Source of the DNA: HXMU1420-13 sp034669965
Lineage (GTDB): Bacteria; Bacteroidota; Rhodothermia; Balneolales; Balneolaceae
Direction of reading: 5' to 3'
Assembly (NCBI GenBank): GCA_034669965.1
Contig: JAXMOK010000011.1
Coordinates: 32,805-96,804, forward strand
Length of the DNA: 64,000 nucleotides
A program made the position numbers and the translations under genes. How positions within the stretch are numbered: the stretch's first letter is position 1; each line of letters begins with the position of its first letter. Of this stretch, positions 1 through 7,670 are shown piece after piece. The notes beneath the pieces are model-generated. The model saw only the letters and a program-made list of their open reading frames with translations, made no database searches and was not told the DNA's origin.

Positions 1-625
1 GATTGACGGTATGTCCCATTCCAGGATAAATAACCTTAGTGATATCAGCATTTAACTGCTCAAAAATCCGGGCTGAATCATGCACGCGTTGTTCGGGAAT
101 GTGGGCGTCAGTATTGCTGCATCCCATAAAAACGGGAGTCTTCCCTAAATCACCGGAGTATAATTCGGGGCGTAATTCGTGCCCGATTAATCCGCCGCTT
201 AAAACAAACAATCCTCCGTAGGATTCGGGATGTCGGGCCATATATTCTGAGGCCAGGCATGCACCTTGGGAAAACCCCAGTAAGAAAATCTGAGCTTTTG
301 AGAATCCATCTTTTTCTGCTTGTTGAATTGCATCGTGCACCGCTTGCAGTCCCGAATTTAATCCGGGCTGGTTTTGATCCTGCGGTGCTAAAAACGAGTA
401 GGGATACCACGTATAACCCGCTGCCTGTGGCGCATACAATGTAAATGCGTCGGATTGGGAAAGCTCACCTGCCAACGGTAGCATACTTTGTGCGTTTGCA
501 CCGCGACCGTGAATCATGATCATGGCAGCTTTGGCGGATGTGGGCTCTACACCGCCTTGTAGCAATTGTTCTTTTTGATGCGGGCCTTCAAAAGATTGTT
601 CGTTCGATGTTCTGAATAATTCCAT
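1..625 (-). CDS. Phospholipase/carboxylesterase, MhqD-like alpha/beta hydrolase (3' end outside window)
   Basis: Reading the minus strand from the ATG at 623-625 gives 208 residues with no stop before the window edge, so the C-terminus is missing. The translation is an alpha/beta hydrolase of the phospholipase/carboxylesterase (DUF/Abhydrolase_2) family. The nucleophile elbow GFSQG puts Ser at about residue 119, the acid is in NTDAHIP (Asp about 173) and the base in GMGHT (His about 205), so the catalytic triad is complete. It has no signal peptide and should be cytosolic. It starts 11 nt after the stop of the ring-cleaving dioxygenase and is very probably co-transcribed with it. The same two families are paired in the Bacillus mhq (methylhydroquinone/quinone detoxification) operons, which supports an MhqD-like role. 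The substrate is not shown by sequence. Confidence 0.9.
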   Translation of the reverse strand, partial: MELFRTSNEQSFEGPHQKEQLLQGGVEPTSAKAAMIMIHGRGANAQSMLPLAGELSQSDAFTLYAPQAAGYTWYPYSFLAPQDQNQPGLNSGLQAVHDAIQQAEKDGFSKAQIFLLGFSQGACLASEYMARHPESYGGLFVLSGGLIGHELRPELYSGDLGKTPVFMGCSNTDAHIPEQRVHDSARIFEQLNADITKVIYPGMGHTVN

Positions 626-636
626 GGTTCTTTTTA

Positions 637-1563
637 TTAATCTAAACTTGGTAATGTTCGCTCGATGAGATCACGGCGAGGCTCCAGCCACGGAGTTAAA
701 ATCAGCTTTTCACCCAGATGCTCGAAATCTTCGTCTACGGTGTAACCGGGGTCGTCGGTGGCCATTTCGAATAGCACTCCGCCCGGCTCGCGATAATACA
801 CACTCTTGAACCAATGTCGGTCGATAATGCCGGTGGCGTCAAGACCTTTACTCAGTACTTTTTCACGAAGTTCGTTTAGTTCATCCATATCTTTGGCACG
901 AAATGCAACGTGATGGACAATTCCACGTCCGCCTTTGCCCGGTTCCTGATCACCCGTTTCGATAATTAACGAGCTACCGATATTGGCGTCGGTTTCGAAC
1001 AGAGTTAGATTACCCTCCGAAGTTGATTCGCTGAATCCGAGTACATCCGTTAAAATATCCACCGTGCCATCGGCTTCGCTCAGTTTTAAGCGGGTAGATT
1101 CAAAACCTTGAATGGCCGATTCGTTGGGCACCGTGCTTTCGAACGCGCTCTCTTTTTCTTTGGGTGATCCATCAAACACCAAATCGAGTTCGAGTCCATC
1201 AGGATCATTAAAACGAATGGCTTGCTTTCCAAAAACTCCAAAAAAATCGGAATGGTTGATGTCGAGATAGTTCAATCGCTCGAGCCAGTAATCTTGGGAT
1301 CCATCCGGCACTTTGAATGCGACATTTACGGCCTCGCCGGTTCCTGTGTTTCCTTTGTGCGCTAGTGGCCAAGGGAAAAACGTTAAACTTGAGCCGGGTT
1401 GCGCGGCTTCGTTGCCATAAAACAAATGATAGGTTCCGGGGTCGTCTTGGTTGACCGACTTCTTCACCATCCGCATGCCCAAACCCTTTACATAAAAATC
1501 TGCATTTTCTTTCGGTCCGCCTGCAAGCACGGTGATGTGATGTAATCCTTTGTGATGTTTCAT
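637..1563 (-). CDS. Ring-cleaving dioxygenase, MhqO/LinE-like (two VOC modules)
   Basis: This protein of about 308 residues has two glyoxalase/VOC (vicinal oxygen chelate) modules, as in type I extradiol dioxygenases. Candidate metal ligands are the second His of GLHHITV near the N-terminus, the second His of GIVHHVAF in the C-terminal module, and the Glu of GVLFEMATD near residue 275. An upstream in-frame ATG at 1593 would add ten polar residues that the family lacks and would run toward the operator palindrome, so I prefer the ATG at 1563. MhqO-type enzymes cleave hydroquinone or catechol rings during quinone and electrophile detoxification. The gene heads a two-gene operon with the esterase at 1-625 and lies 38 nt downstream of a 24-bp inverted repeat that looks like a MarR-type operator. 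The exact aromatic substrate is unknown. Confidence 0.9.
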   Translation of the reverse strand: MKHHKGLHHITVLAGGPKENADFYVKGLGMRMVKKSVNQDDPGTYHLFYGNEAAQPGSSLTFFPWPLAHKGNTGTGEAVNVAFKVPDGSQDYWLERLNYLDINHSDFFGVFGKQAIRFNDPDGLELDLVFDGSPKEKESAFESTVPNESAIQGFESTRLKLSEADGTVDILTDVLGFSESTSEGNLTLFETDANIGSSLIIETGDQEPGKGGRGIVHHVAFRAKDMDELNELREKVLSKGLDATGIIDRHWFKSVYYREPGGVLFEMATDDPGYTVDEDFEHLGEKLILTPWLEPRRDLIERTLPSLD

Positions 1564-1600
1564 GTTGTTTTCCGATGTTAAATTCTGCCTCAAATCTACA

Positions 1601-1624
1601 AAATAGTTTAATGTTAAACTATTT
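1601..1624. promoter_or_regulatory. 24-bp inverted repeat, probable MarR-family operator for the mhq-like operon
   Basis: Perfect 11-bp arms AAATAGTTTAA and TTAAACTATTT flank a TG centre. The repeat sits 38 nt upstream of the dioxygenase start and about 100 nt upstream of the divergent M48 protease. A T/A-rich palindrome of this size at this position is typical of a dimeric MarR or PadR-type repressor. MarR proteins (MhqR) control the Bacillus counterparts. No regulator gene lies next to it in this window. Confidence 0.65.
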
Positions 1625-1722
1625 GTTGTTGTCTATCATTTACATTGTAATTGTTGATGGATGCAGTGCAAAGAAATGGTCGGTAATCCCTATTTTCTTT
1701 TCAAACTAACAACGACTACTTC

Positions 1723-2967
1723 ATGAACATTTACGCCATTGTAATTCTTTCGGCATTGCTGCTTGATTATTTGATCGGCCTGATCACCAATATTCAGAAT
1801 CTCAGATCGCTTTCGCCCGAACTCCCCAAAGAATTTGAAGGAGTTTACGATGCAGAGACGTACGCCAAATCGCAGCAATACACACGGGTTCGCACTCAGT
1901 TTGGGTTCATCACCGGCACCTTTGATGTGTTTTTATTATTGGTATTCTGGTTTTACGGAGGCTTCAATTTCCTGGATCAATGGCTGCGAGGCTTCCCGTT
2001 TAGTGAGTTAACTTACGGACTGCTGTTCATCGGGATTTTGGTGATTGCAAAGTCGATCATTTCGTTGCCATTCAGTATTTACTCCACTTTTGTGATTGAG
2101 GAACAATTTGGATTTAACAAGACATCCCCCAAAACCTTTGTGCTGGATTTATTGAAAGGAATGCTGCTCGGGGCACTTATCGGGATTCCATTATTGGCGG
2201 GGATTTTAGCCTTTTTCATGTATGCAGGCGATTGGGCGTGGCTGTACGCGTGGGCTGCGGTTACGTTGTTTTCTTTGGTGATGCAGTACGTGGCTCCAAC
2301 TTGGATCATGCCGCTATTCAACAAATTTACACCACTAGAAGAAGGCGAGCTTCGCAACGAAATTGAGGAATACACCGAAAAGGTAGACTTTAATCTGAGT
2401 GGATTATTCGTAATTGATGGCTCGAAACGCTCTAGCAAATCCAATGCTTTTTTCACGGGCTTTGGCAAAAACAAACGTGTGGCGCTGTACGATACGTTGA
2501 TCGAAAATCATACAACCCAAGAGTTGGTGGCAGTGTTAGCGCACGAAATCGGTCACTATAAAAAGAAGCACATCATAAAAGGAATGGTGATAAGTGTGGT
2601 GCATACGGCGGTGCTATTCTTTTTGCTTTCCATCTTTTTAGAAGAGCGCGGTTTGTTCGATGCCTTTTACATGGATCAGATGTCGGTGTATGCAGGTTTG
2701 GTATTTTTTGGGATGTTGTACGCTCCCATCGAAATGATATTGTCGATTTTCATGCAGATGTCGTCGCGGAAACATGAGTTCGAAGCCGATGCCTACGCCG
2801 TTGAAACTACGGGCAACAAACAAGACATGATTTCAACGCTGAAAAAGCTATCGAAGGATAATTTATCAAACCTTACACCGCATCCTTGGTACGTATTTTT
2901 GAACTATTCGCACCCGCCGGTGTTAGAGCGCATCAGAGCAATAAAGGCGCTGAAAACGAGGAATTAA
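1723..2967 (+). CDS. M48 family metallopeptidase, Ste24/CAAX prenyl protease 1 type
   Basis: A 414-residue integral membrane zinc protease. The HEXXH motif is AHEIGH with His 274, Glu 275 and His 278, and the third ligand lies in the downstream HEFEADAYAV segment near residue 355. The N-terminal half carries four to five hydrophobic segments (about 2-22, 64-82, 96-122, 142-190) and two more follow the active site (about 285-305 and 322-345), matching the Ste24 layout (peptidase_M48_N plus peptidase_M48). In bacteria these enzymes are thought to act in membrane-protein quality control, as no prenylated CAAX substrate is expected. The length is normal for the family. It is transcribed divergently from the mhq-like operon. 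Confidence 0.93.
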   Translation: MNIYAIVILSALLLDYLIGLITNIQNLRSLSPELPKEFEGVYDAETYAKSQQYTRVRTQFGFITGTFDVFLLLVFWFYGGFNFLDQWLRGFPFSELTYGLLFIGILVIAKSIISLPFSIYSTFVIEEQFGFNKTSPKTFVLDLLKGMLLGALIGIPLLAGILAFFMYAGDWAWLYAWAAVTLFSLVMQYVAPTWIMPLFNKFTPLEEGELRNEIEEYTEKVDFNLSGLFVIDGSKRSSKSNAFFTGFGKNKRVALYDTLIENHTTQELVAVLAHEIGHYKKKHIIKGMVISVVHTAVLFFLLSIFLEERGLFDAFYMDQMSVYAGLVFFGMLYAPIEMILSIFMQMSSRKHEFEADAYAVETTGNKQDMISTLKKLSKDNLSNLTPHPWYVFLNYSHPPVLERIRAIKALKTRN

Positions 2968-3000
2968 GAATCATTTTTTGTTAATTAAGAGAAAAAAGTG

Positions 3001-3162
3001 ATGGGAAAAACTGCTAAAAAGAAAAAAACATCTTCTAGTCTGCTGGAAACGTTAAAAAAACTGGATGGATCGAAAAAAGCATTTGACGCAAAAAAATTTA
3101 CTGGCACTATAAATTGGGAAATTGATCCATTGGAATATCAAAAGGAAGTAAGAAAAGATTGA
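3001..3162 (+). CDS. Small basic protein, antitoxin-C-terminus-like (53 aa)
   Basis: A 53-residue ORF begins 33 nt after the M48 gene, preceded by an A/G-rich stretch (AGAGAAAAAAG). The N-terminus is lysine-rich (GKTAKKKKTSSS). The C-terminal half, KKFTGTINWEIDPLEYQKEV, resembles the tail of short type II antitoxins, in which a K/F-x-G-x-I segment is followed by D-x-L-x-x-Q-K-x-L/V-R. That tail normally wraps the toxin. No PIN, RelE or other toxin gene follows, since the next gene is a PLP enzyme. It is therefore either an orphan antitoxin-like gene, a remnant, or an unrelated small protein. The resemblance is from memory and not from a search. Confidence 0.5.
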   Translation: MGKTAKKKKTSSSLLETLKKLDGSKKAFDAKKFTGTINWEIDPLEYQKEVRKD

Positions 3163-3199
3163 CATTTTGATCGAATTCAAGATTTCAAATACATGAAGT

Positions 3200-4330
3200 A
3201 TGAAAGAAACTAAAAACATCGAAACCCTCGCCATTCATAGTGGCAGTAAACATTGGTCGGGCAGTAAAGCTATTGCAGCGCCCATGGAACCTTCAACCAC
3301 CTACGAACATCATGTTGAAGGGCATCAAGATGGGGATTTTATTTATTCGAGGTACGAAAATCCAAACCGCTTACAGCTGGAACAGTTGCTATGTTCCTTA
3401 GAGCAAGGGGAAGCCGGCGCTGCGTTTTCATCGGGTGTAGCAGCCATTACTGCGATGTTTATGAGTGTTCCCAAGCATGCGCATATCATCATTCCTAATG
3501 ATTTGTATCACGGTTCACGATCGATCCTTGAAAACTTCGCTGATCGGTGGGGACTTAGCTACACCAGTGTTGATACCACTGATCTAGAAGCGTTTGCAGC
3601 AGCCATCAAACCGGAAACTAAACTGGCGTTACTGGAAACTCCATCGAACCCCTTATTACTTATTACCGATCTGGAAAAAACCATTCATGTGGCGCATCAG
3701 AAAGGAGTTCGGGTTTGTGTAGATAACACTTTTTCAACACCCTACAATACTAACCCGATTAGCTACGGCGCTGATTTTGTGATGCATTCAACCAGTAAAT
3801 TCCTCGGCGGACATTCAGATATTTTGGGCGGAGCGATCATCGCGGCAAAAGCCGACGAACATTTCGATGCGATCCGAATGATCCAACGAAAACAAGGCTC
3901 GGTGCCTTCACCTTTTGATTGCTGGTTGTTGGCAAGAAGTATCCGCAGTTTTCCGCATCGGATGAGAATGCATAATCAAAATGCGTGGGAAGTTGCTCAG
4001 TTTCTAGCTACACATAAGACCATTGAACAAGTGTACTACCCCGGTTTATCAACCCATAACGGACACGAAATTGCGGCTGCACAAATGAAAGGTTTTGGTG
4101 GGATGATCTCGATGTTGATTGATGGCGACCAAGAGCGAGCGCTCGAAATTGTTGGTCGGGCAGAAATAATACGACGGGCTACCAGTTTGGGCGGAATCGA
4201 AAGTTTGTGGGAGCACCGGCGTTCGAGTGAAGGAGATCATTCATCGACTCCGGAAAACCTGATTCGCTTTAGTGTAGGGCTAGAACACATCAAAGATTTA
4301 ACCGAAGATCTAAACCGTGCATTGGCTTAG
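3200..4330 (+). CDS. Cys/Met metabolism PLP-dependent enzyme (cystathionine gamma-synthase/beta-lyase type)
   Basis: A 376-residue fold-type I PLP enzyme of the trans-sulfuration family. Recognisable elements are YSRYENPNRLQLE (substrate and dimer loop, about 49-61), the FSSGVAAITA cofactor-phosphate loop, the VDNTFSTPY strand near 174-182, and the Schiff-base lysine in HSTSKFLGGHSD (Lys 200). Such enzymes move sulfur between homocysteine and cysteine or cleave cystathionine. Sequence alone does not separate gamma-synthase, gamma-lyase and beta-lyase. The start is the ATG at 3200, because the ATG seven bases upstream is out of frame and stops after six codons. The stop codon overlaps that of the convergent histidine kinase by 4 bp. 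Confidence 0.9.
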   Translation: MKETKNIETLAIHSGSKHWSGSKAIAAPMEPSTTYEHHVEGHQDGDFIYSRYENPNRLQLEQLLCSLEQGEAGAAFSSGVAAITAMFMSVPKHAHIIIPNDLYHGSRSILENFADRWGLSYTSVDTTDLEAFAAAIKPETKLALLETPSNPLLLITDLEKTIHVAHQKGVRVCVDNTFSTPYNTNPISYGADFVMHSTSKFLGGHSDILGGAIIAAKADEHFDAIRMIQRKQGSVPSPFDCWLLARSIRSFPHRMRMHNQNAWEVAQFLATHKTIEQVYYPGLSTHNGHEIAAAQMKGFGGMISMLIDGDQERALEIVGRAEIIRRATSLGGIESLWEHRRSSEGDHSSTPENLIRFSVGLEHIKDLTEDLNRALA

Positions 4331-5748
4331 CAATTCCGAACGGGCAAGATAATTTTAAAACTTGCCCCGCCTGATTCCAGATTTGATACTTTGATAAAGC
4401 CGCCATGCTGACGAACAATCTCGTTGGATATCGCAAGACCTAAGCCCAAACCAAATTCTGCTCCCTGATTTTTGGTGGTAAAATTCGGTTCAAAAATACG
4501 ATCGATAATCTTTTCGGGGATACCGGGACCATTGTCGGTGATTTCAACTACAATTTTGAAATCGCTTTCAGCTTTGGTCTTGATAGCGATGTCGCCACCA
4601 TTGGGAAGCACATCGCATGCGTTAACTAAAATGTTGGTCCAAACCTGATTTAACTCTCCCATCTTTCCACAGGTATTTGGAATGTCTTTCAAATCGAGTT
4701 CCACATTCAGATACTTCAATCGGTTAGAAAGAATCAGAATCGTATCATTAATACCTTCACGAATATCAATTTTTTCCCATTCGTTGTTATCGTGGCGACT
4801 ATAACTTTTGAGGCTTTTTACGAGATTTGCGATTCGCTCGCTGGCAACCTGAATGTTGTGTATAAACTTTCCCGATTCGAATTGCTGCACCATTTGATCC
4901 AGTCCAACCTTCTTTTTATGCTTGAGGATAAGCGCCAGAGCCTCGTCGGGCATTTGGGCGAGTTTACGAGTCTGAGAGCGTTCTTTAACCCAAGGAAACT
5001 GTTTTTGAATCTGAAGCATGTTCGTCCGGATATCGGTACTGCTCACGGGTTTTGACTCAAGTCCCAATTTAAATATCTGTGAAAAGGCATCGTTTTGATG
5101 CATCTCCCCGAAGTTAGATTTCAACAATTCTGAGGAACGGAGAAGTGCCGCGGCAGGATTGTTTACCTCGTGCGCAAAGCCGGCAACCAATTCACCCAGA
5201 GTAGCCATTTTCTCTTGATGCACCAGCTTTTGGTGTGAGCTTTCCAATTGTTCGTACGCTTCTTTAAGCTGCTCGCCTTCGTCTTCAAGTTGCTTGTTCA
5301 GCGCATTCATTTTGGATTCGAGCTGCACATTTTTCTGGAAGCGATCGGCCATGTTGCTAAGCATCAGTTTTTGAACCGGATTACTGAGCTTTGGGTGATT
5401 GGTCATTATCGTTTCGTACTCATCCTGACGAATACAAAGCGCAATGGTGTTCTGGGTGCATCTACAGGTTGTAAGCGAATGATTACCGGTGGTAAAGGCA
5501 ACCAATCCAATAAAATGTCCCGGTGAAAGTGTAATCAGATCTAGTTCGGTGCCATCCTCGCGTTGATGATTAAGAATAACTTCACCTTCGAGCAGTAAAT
5601 ACAAATGAGGGATAGGATCACCTTGCCGAAATAAAACCTCATCTTTCGAAAAAGTACGCAGAAATTGCTGCAACTCCGGCGATTCCGTTATTGCTCGCCG
5701 AATGAATTTCAGTAACTCCTGTCGATCTGAAAACGCTTTAGTAGGCAT
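4327..5748 (-). CDS. Histidine kinase with N-terminal cyclic-nucleotide-binding domain
   Basis: A soluble 473-residue sensor kinase without membrane segments. Residues about 15-135 form a cNMP-binding/Crp-like beta-roll (LFRQGDPIPHLYLLLEGEV). Residues about 140-182 form a charged coiled coil. The phospho-acceptor is His 193 in GFAHEVNNPAAAL, and the C-terminus is an HATPase with N-box NILVNACDV and G-boxes DNGPGIPE and GLGLGLAI. The Crp-like domain lacks a clear Arg-Ala phosphate-binding signature, so the ligand may not be cAMP. It is the last gene of a porin, SLC13 transporter, receiver, kinase operon, and its ATG overlaps the receiver stop by one base. I infer that it senses an internal signal linked to the uptake system. 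Confidence 0.92.
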   Translation of the reverse strand: MPTKAFSDRQELLKFIRRAITESPELQQFLRTFSKDEVLFRQGDPIPHLYLLLEGEVILNHQREDGTELDLITLSPGHFIGLVAFTTGNHSLTTCRCTQNTIALCIRQDEYETIMTNHPKLSNPVQKLMLSNMADRFQKNVQLESKMNALNKQLEDEGEQLKEAYEQLESSHQKLVHQEKMATLGELVAGFAHEVNNPAAALLRSSELLKSNFGEMHQNDAFSQIFKLGLESKPVSSTDIRTNMLQIQKQFPWVKERSQTRKLAQMPDEALALILKHKKKVGLDQMVQQFESGKFIHNIQVASERIANLVKSLKSYSRHDNNEWEKIDIREGINDTILILSNRLKYLNVELDLKDIPNTCGKMGELNQVWTNILVNACDVLPNGGDIAIKTKAESDFKIVVEITDNGPGIPEKIIDRIFEPNFTTKNQGAEFGLGLGLAISNEIVRQHGGFIKVSNLESGGASFKIILPVRNC

Positions 5749-6245
5749 TAGTGATCCGTAATTTTATGCGTTCTCATGTATTCCGAAAGACGTACACTAT
5801 CTAAAATCATCATGTACTGCATAGGATTATATCGTTGATCCATAACATAATTGGTAAGCTGGGCAGTCACCACCTGTTCCAGTTGTTCTTTGGTCCACGG
5901 CTTGGCAATGTAGTGGTCGAGTTGGGCATTGTTGATGGCTTGAATGGTATCTTCGAGTCCGGCTTGTCCGGTAACCAATACTTTTTTTGCGTTATGCTGT
6001 TGGTTGTTGGTTTGTAGTTCGATAAGAAAATCGACGCCATTTTGGCCGGGCATCACATGATCGCAAAGCACCAATCCTATTTCATTGCCGGAAGCGTAGA
6101 TATCCTTAACCACCTGCTTGGCTTCTTCCGATGAGTTCGCCGATTCGATAGGGAAATACTCCTCGAATTGTTCCAAATCGTTTACCAGAGCTTCCATCAC
6201 TTCAAGTTCGTCTTCAACTACGAGAATATATATTTGTCGATCCAT
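5748..6245 (-). CDS. Receiver-only response regulator
   Basis: A 165-residue CheY-like receiver. The acidic pocket is VVEDE (residues 10-13), the phospho-acceptor is Asp 62 in LVLCDHVMPG, the signalling Thr is in VLVTGQ, and the conserved Lys is 115 in IAKPW. About 45 residues follow the receiver and contain no DNA-binding domain, so the output is probably protein-protein contact or phosphotransfer. It starts 6 nt downstream of the SLC13 transporter stop and overlaps the kinase start by one base (TAATG), which points to translational coupling. It is most likely the partner of the adjacent kinase. Confidence 0.92.
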   Translation of the reverse strand: MDRQIYILVVEDELEVMEALVNDLEQFEEYFPIESANSSEEAKQVVKDIYASGNEIGLVLCDHVMPGQNGVDFLIELQTNNQQHNAKKVLVTGQAGLEDTIQAINNAQLDHYIAKPWTKEQLEQVVTAQLTNYVMDQRYNPMQYMMILDSVRLSEYMRTHKITDH

Positions 6246-6251
6246 GACTGC

Positions 6252-7652
6252 TTAATTTAGAATGAATGGCCAGTAGAACAAGGCATAAATTACCACGAGT
6301 ATGATTCCGAAAATCCCAACAGAAACCCCCGCTTTTGCCATGTTTGAAGTTTGGATGGTTCCAGTGCTCATTGCGATAGCATTTGGAGGTGTTGAAATAG
6401 GCAGCATCATAGCCATGCTTGCGCTTACACCAATTACCAAACTCACGATAATGAGGTTAAAACCTTCGCCGGCAACTCCCGACGTTGCTAAACTCACCGC
6501 TAAAGGAATGAGCAAAGTTGCGGTAACGGTATTGGAGAGAAAGTTACTCATCAACACCGAAACCCCGGCAAACACAACCAGCAAGCTGATGGTGCCAAAT
6601 GCGCTCCATTCGATGCTGCCTACAATCCACTCGGCAAGACCGGTGCTTTTCATCGAAATACCTAGCGAGATACCACCGGCAACGAGCCATAGTACTTCCC
6701 AGGGCAGTTTCCGAATATCTTCTTTAGTAACCACACCACTCAGAGTTAAAAATACTACGGGAATTAAAGCTATGATCGCGCTTTTAACGCCGTGGAAACT
6801 TTCGGTAACCCAGAAAAGCACGGTGGCAGCAAACGCTATATAAAGTAGAATCGCATTTCCTGAAGTGTTGAACTTTCCCGACATATCAATTTGAATCGAT
6901 TCTGCTTCCGGCTTAAACATTTTTATAAGAAGGAACCAGGCGAAGAGTAATGCAACAACCACCAACGGGGTGGCAAGAATCATCCACTCGCCAAAAGGGA
7001 TGTTGATGCCCTGCTGAGACAATGCACCAATCACAACGGCATTTGGAGGTGTACCAATTGGTGTGGCAATTCCACCGATATTTGCAGCAAACGGAATACA
7101 TAAAGCCAACCCAATTCTGAGTGGATCTGTTTTACCGATGCGAGCCATAATTGGAAGAATCACGGTCATCATCATGGCTGTAGTGGCAGTGTTACTCATA
7201 AATGCAGAGAGCAACGCAGTAACTACCATCAAACCCAGAACGATAGAACCCGGTTTTTTGCCAAATGGGGATAAGAGAATGCGAGTGAGATTGCGATCCA
7301 GATCGTATTTAACGGCTGCATCAGCAAGCACAAAACCGCCGAGAAATAAAATGATGATTGGACTGGCCAGCGTACCTATGAATGCGGTGTAATCATCCGG
7401 AGTATATTGAGCGGTACTTTCGGGGAATAGAAAGCCTTGTTGGCTGAGCAATATCACCTGAAGAAAAATGACGAGCACCGAAGTAGCGTAAATCGGGAAT
7501 GGCTCGAGCATCCAGTAAGCAGCGGCTAGAAAAAAAATCCCCAAAGCTACATGTCCTGCATCCGATAGCCCTTCAAGCTGAAAGAAGAAAGGCGAAATCA
7601 AACCTAGCAGGCCAATGGATATTCCAACTATTTGTTTAGTGTCGAGTTTCAT
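6252..7652 (-). CDS. SLC13/DASS-family sodium:anion symporter (dicarboxylate or sulfate)
   Basis: A 466-residue polytopic inner-membrane transporter with about 11-12 hydrophobic segments. The two family SNT signatures are present, AFMSNTATTAMMM in the N-terminal half and NFLSNTVTATLLIP in the C-terminal half, together with the GTPPNAVVIGA and STPPNAIAMSTG re-entrant segments that form the anion and Na+ sites. Substrates in the family include succinate, malate, citrate and sulfate, and the substrate here cannot be named from the motifs. It follows the porin by 18 nt, which suggests outer- and inner-membrane steps of the same uptake route, followed by its own two-component genes. Confidence 0.92.
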   Translation of the reverse strand: MKLDTKQIVGISIGLLGLISPFFFQLEGLSDAGHVALGIFFLAAAYWMLEPFPIYATSVLVIFLQVILLSQQGFLFPESTAQYTPDDYTAFIGTLASPIIILFLGGFVLADAAVKYDLDRNLTRILLSPFGKKPGSIVLGLMVVTALLSAFMSNTATTAMMMTVILPIMARIGKTDPLRIGLALCIPFAANIGGIATPIGTPPNAVVIGALSQQGINIPFGEWMILATPLVVVALLFAWFLLIKMFKPEAESIQIDMSGKFNTSGNAILLYIAFAATVLFWVTESFHGVKSAIIALIPVVFLTLSGVVTKEDIRKLPWEVLWLVAGGISLGISMKSTGLAEWIVGSIEWSAFGTISLLVVFAGVSVLMSNFLSNTVTATLLIPLAVSLATSGVAGEGFNLIIVSLVIGVSASMAMMLPISTPPNAIAMSTGTIQTSNMAKAGVSVGIFGIILVVIYALFYWPFILN

Positions 7653-7670
7653 TACTTAGATGAGTGAGTG

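Noticed and set aside
6301..6843. Long plus-strand frame antisense to the SLC13 gene
   Set aside because: It is the mirror of a hydrophobic coding region. The translation is Ala/Thr/Pro-rich without motif, and the minus-strand frame has all family signatures.
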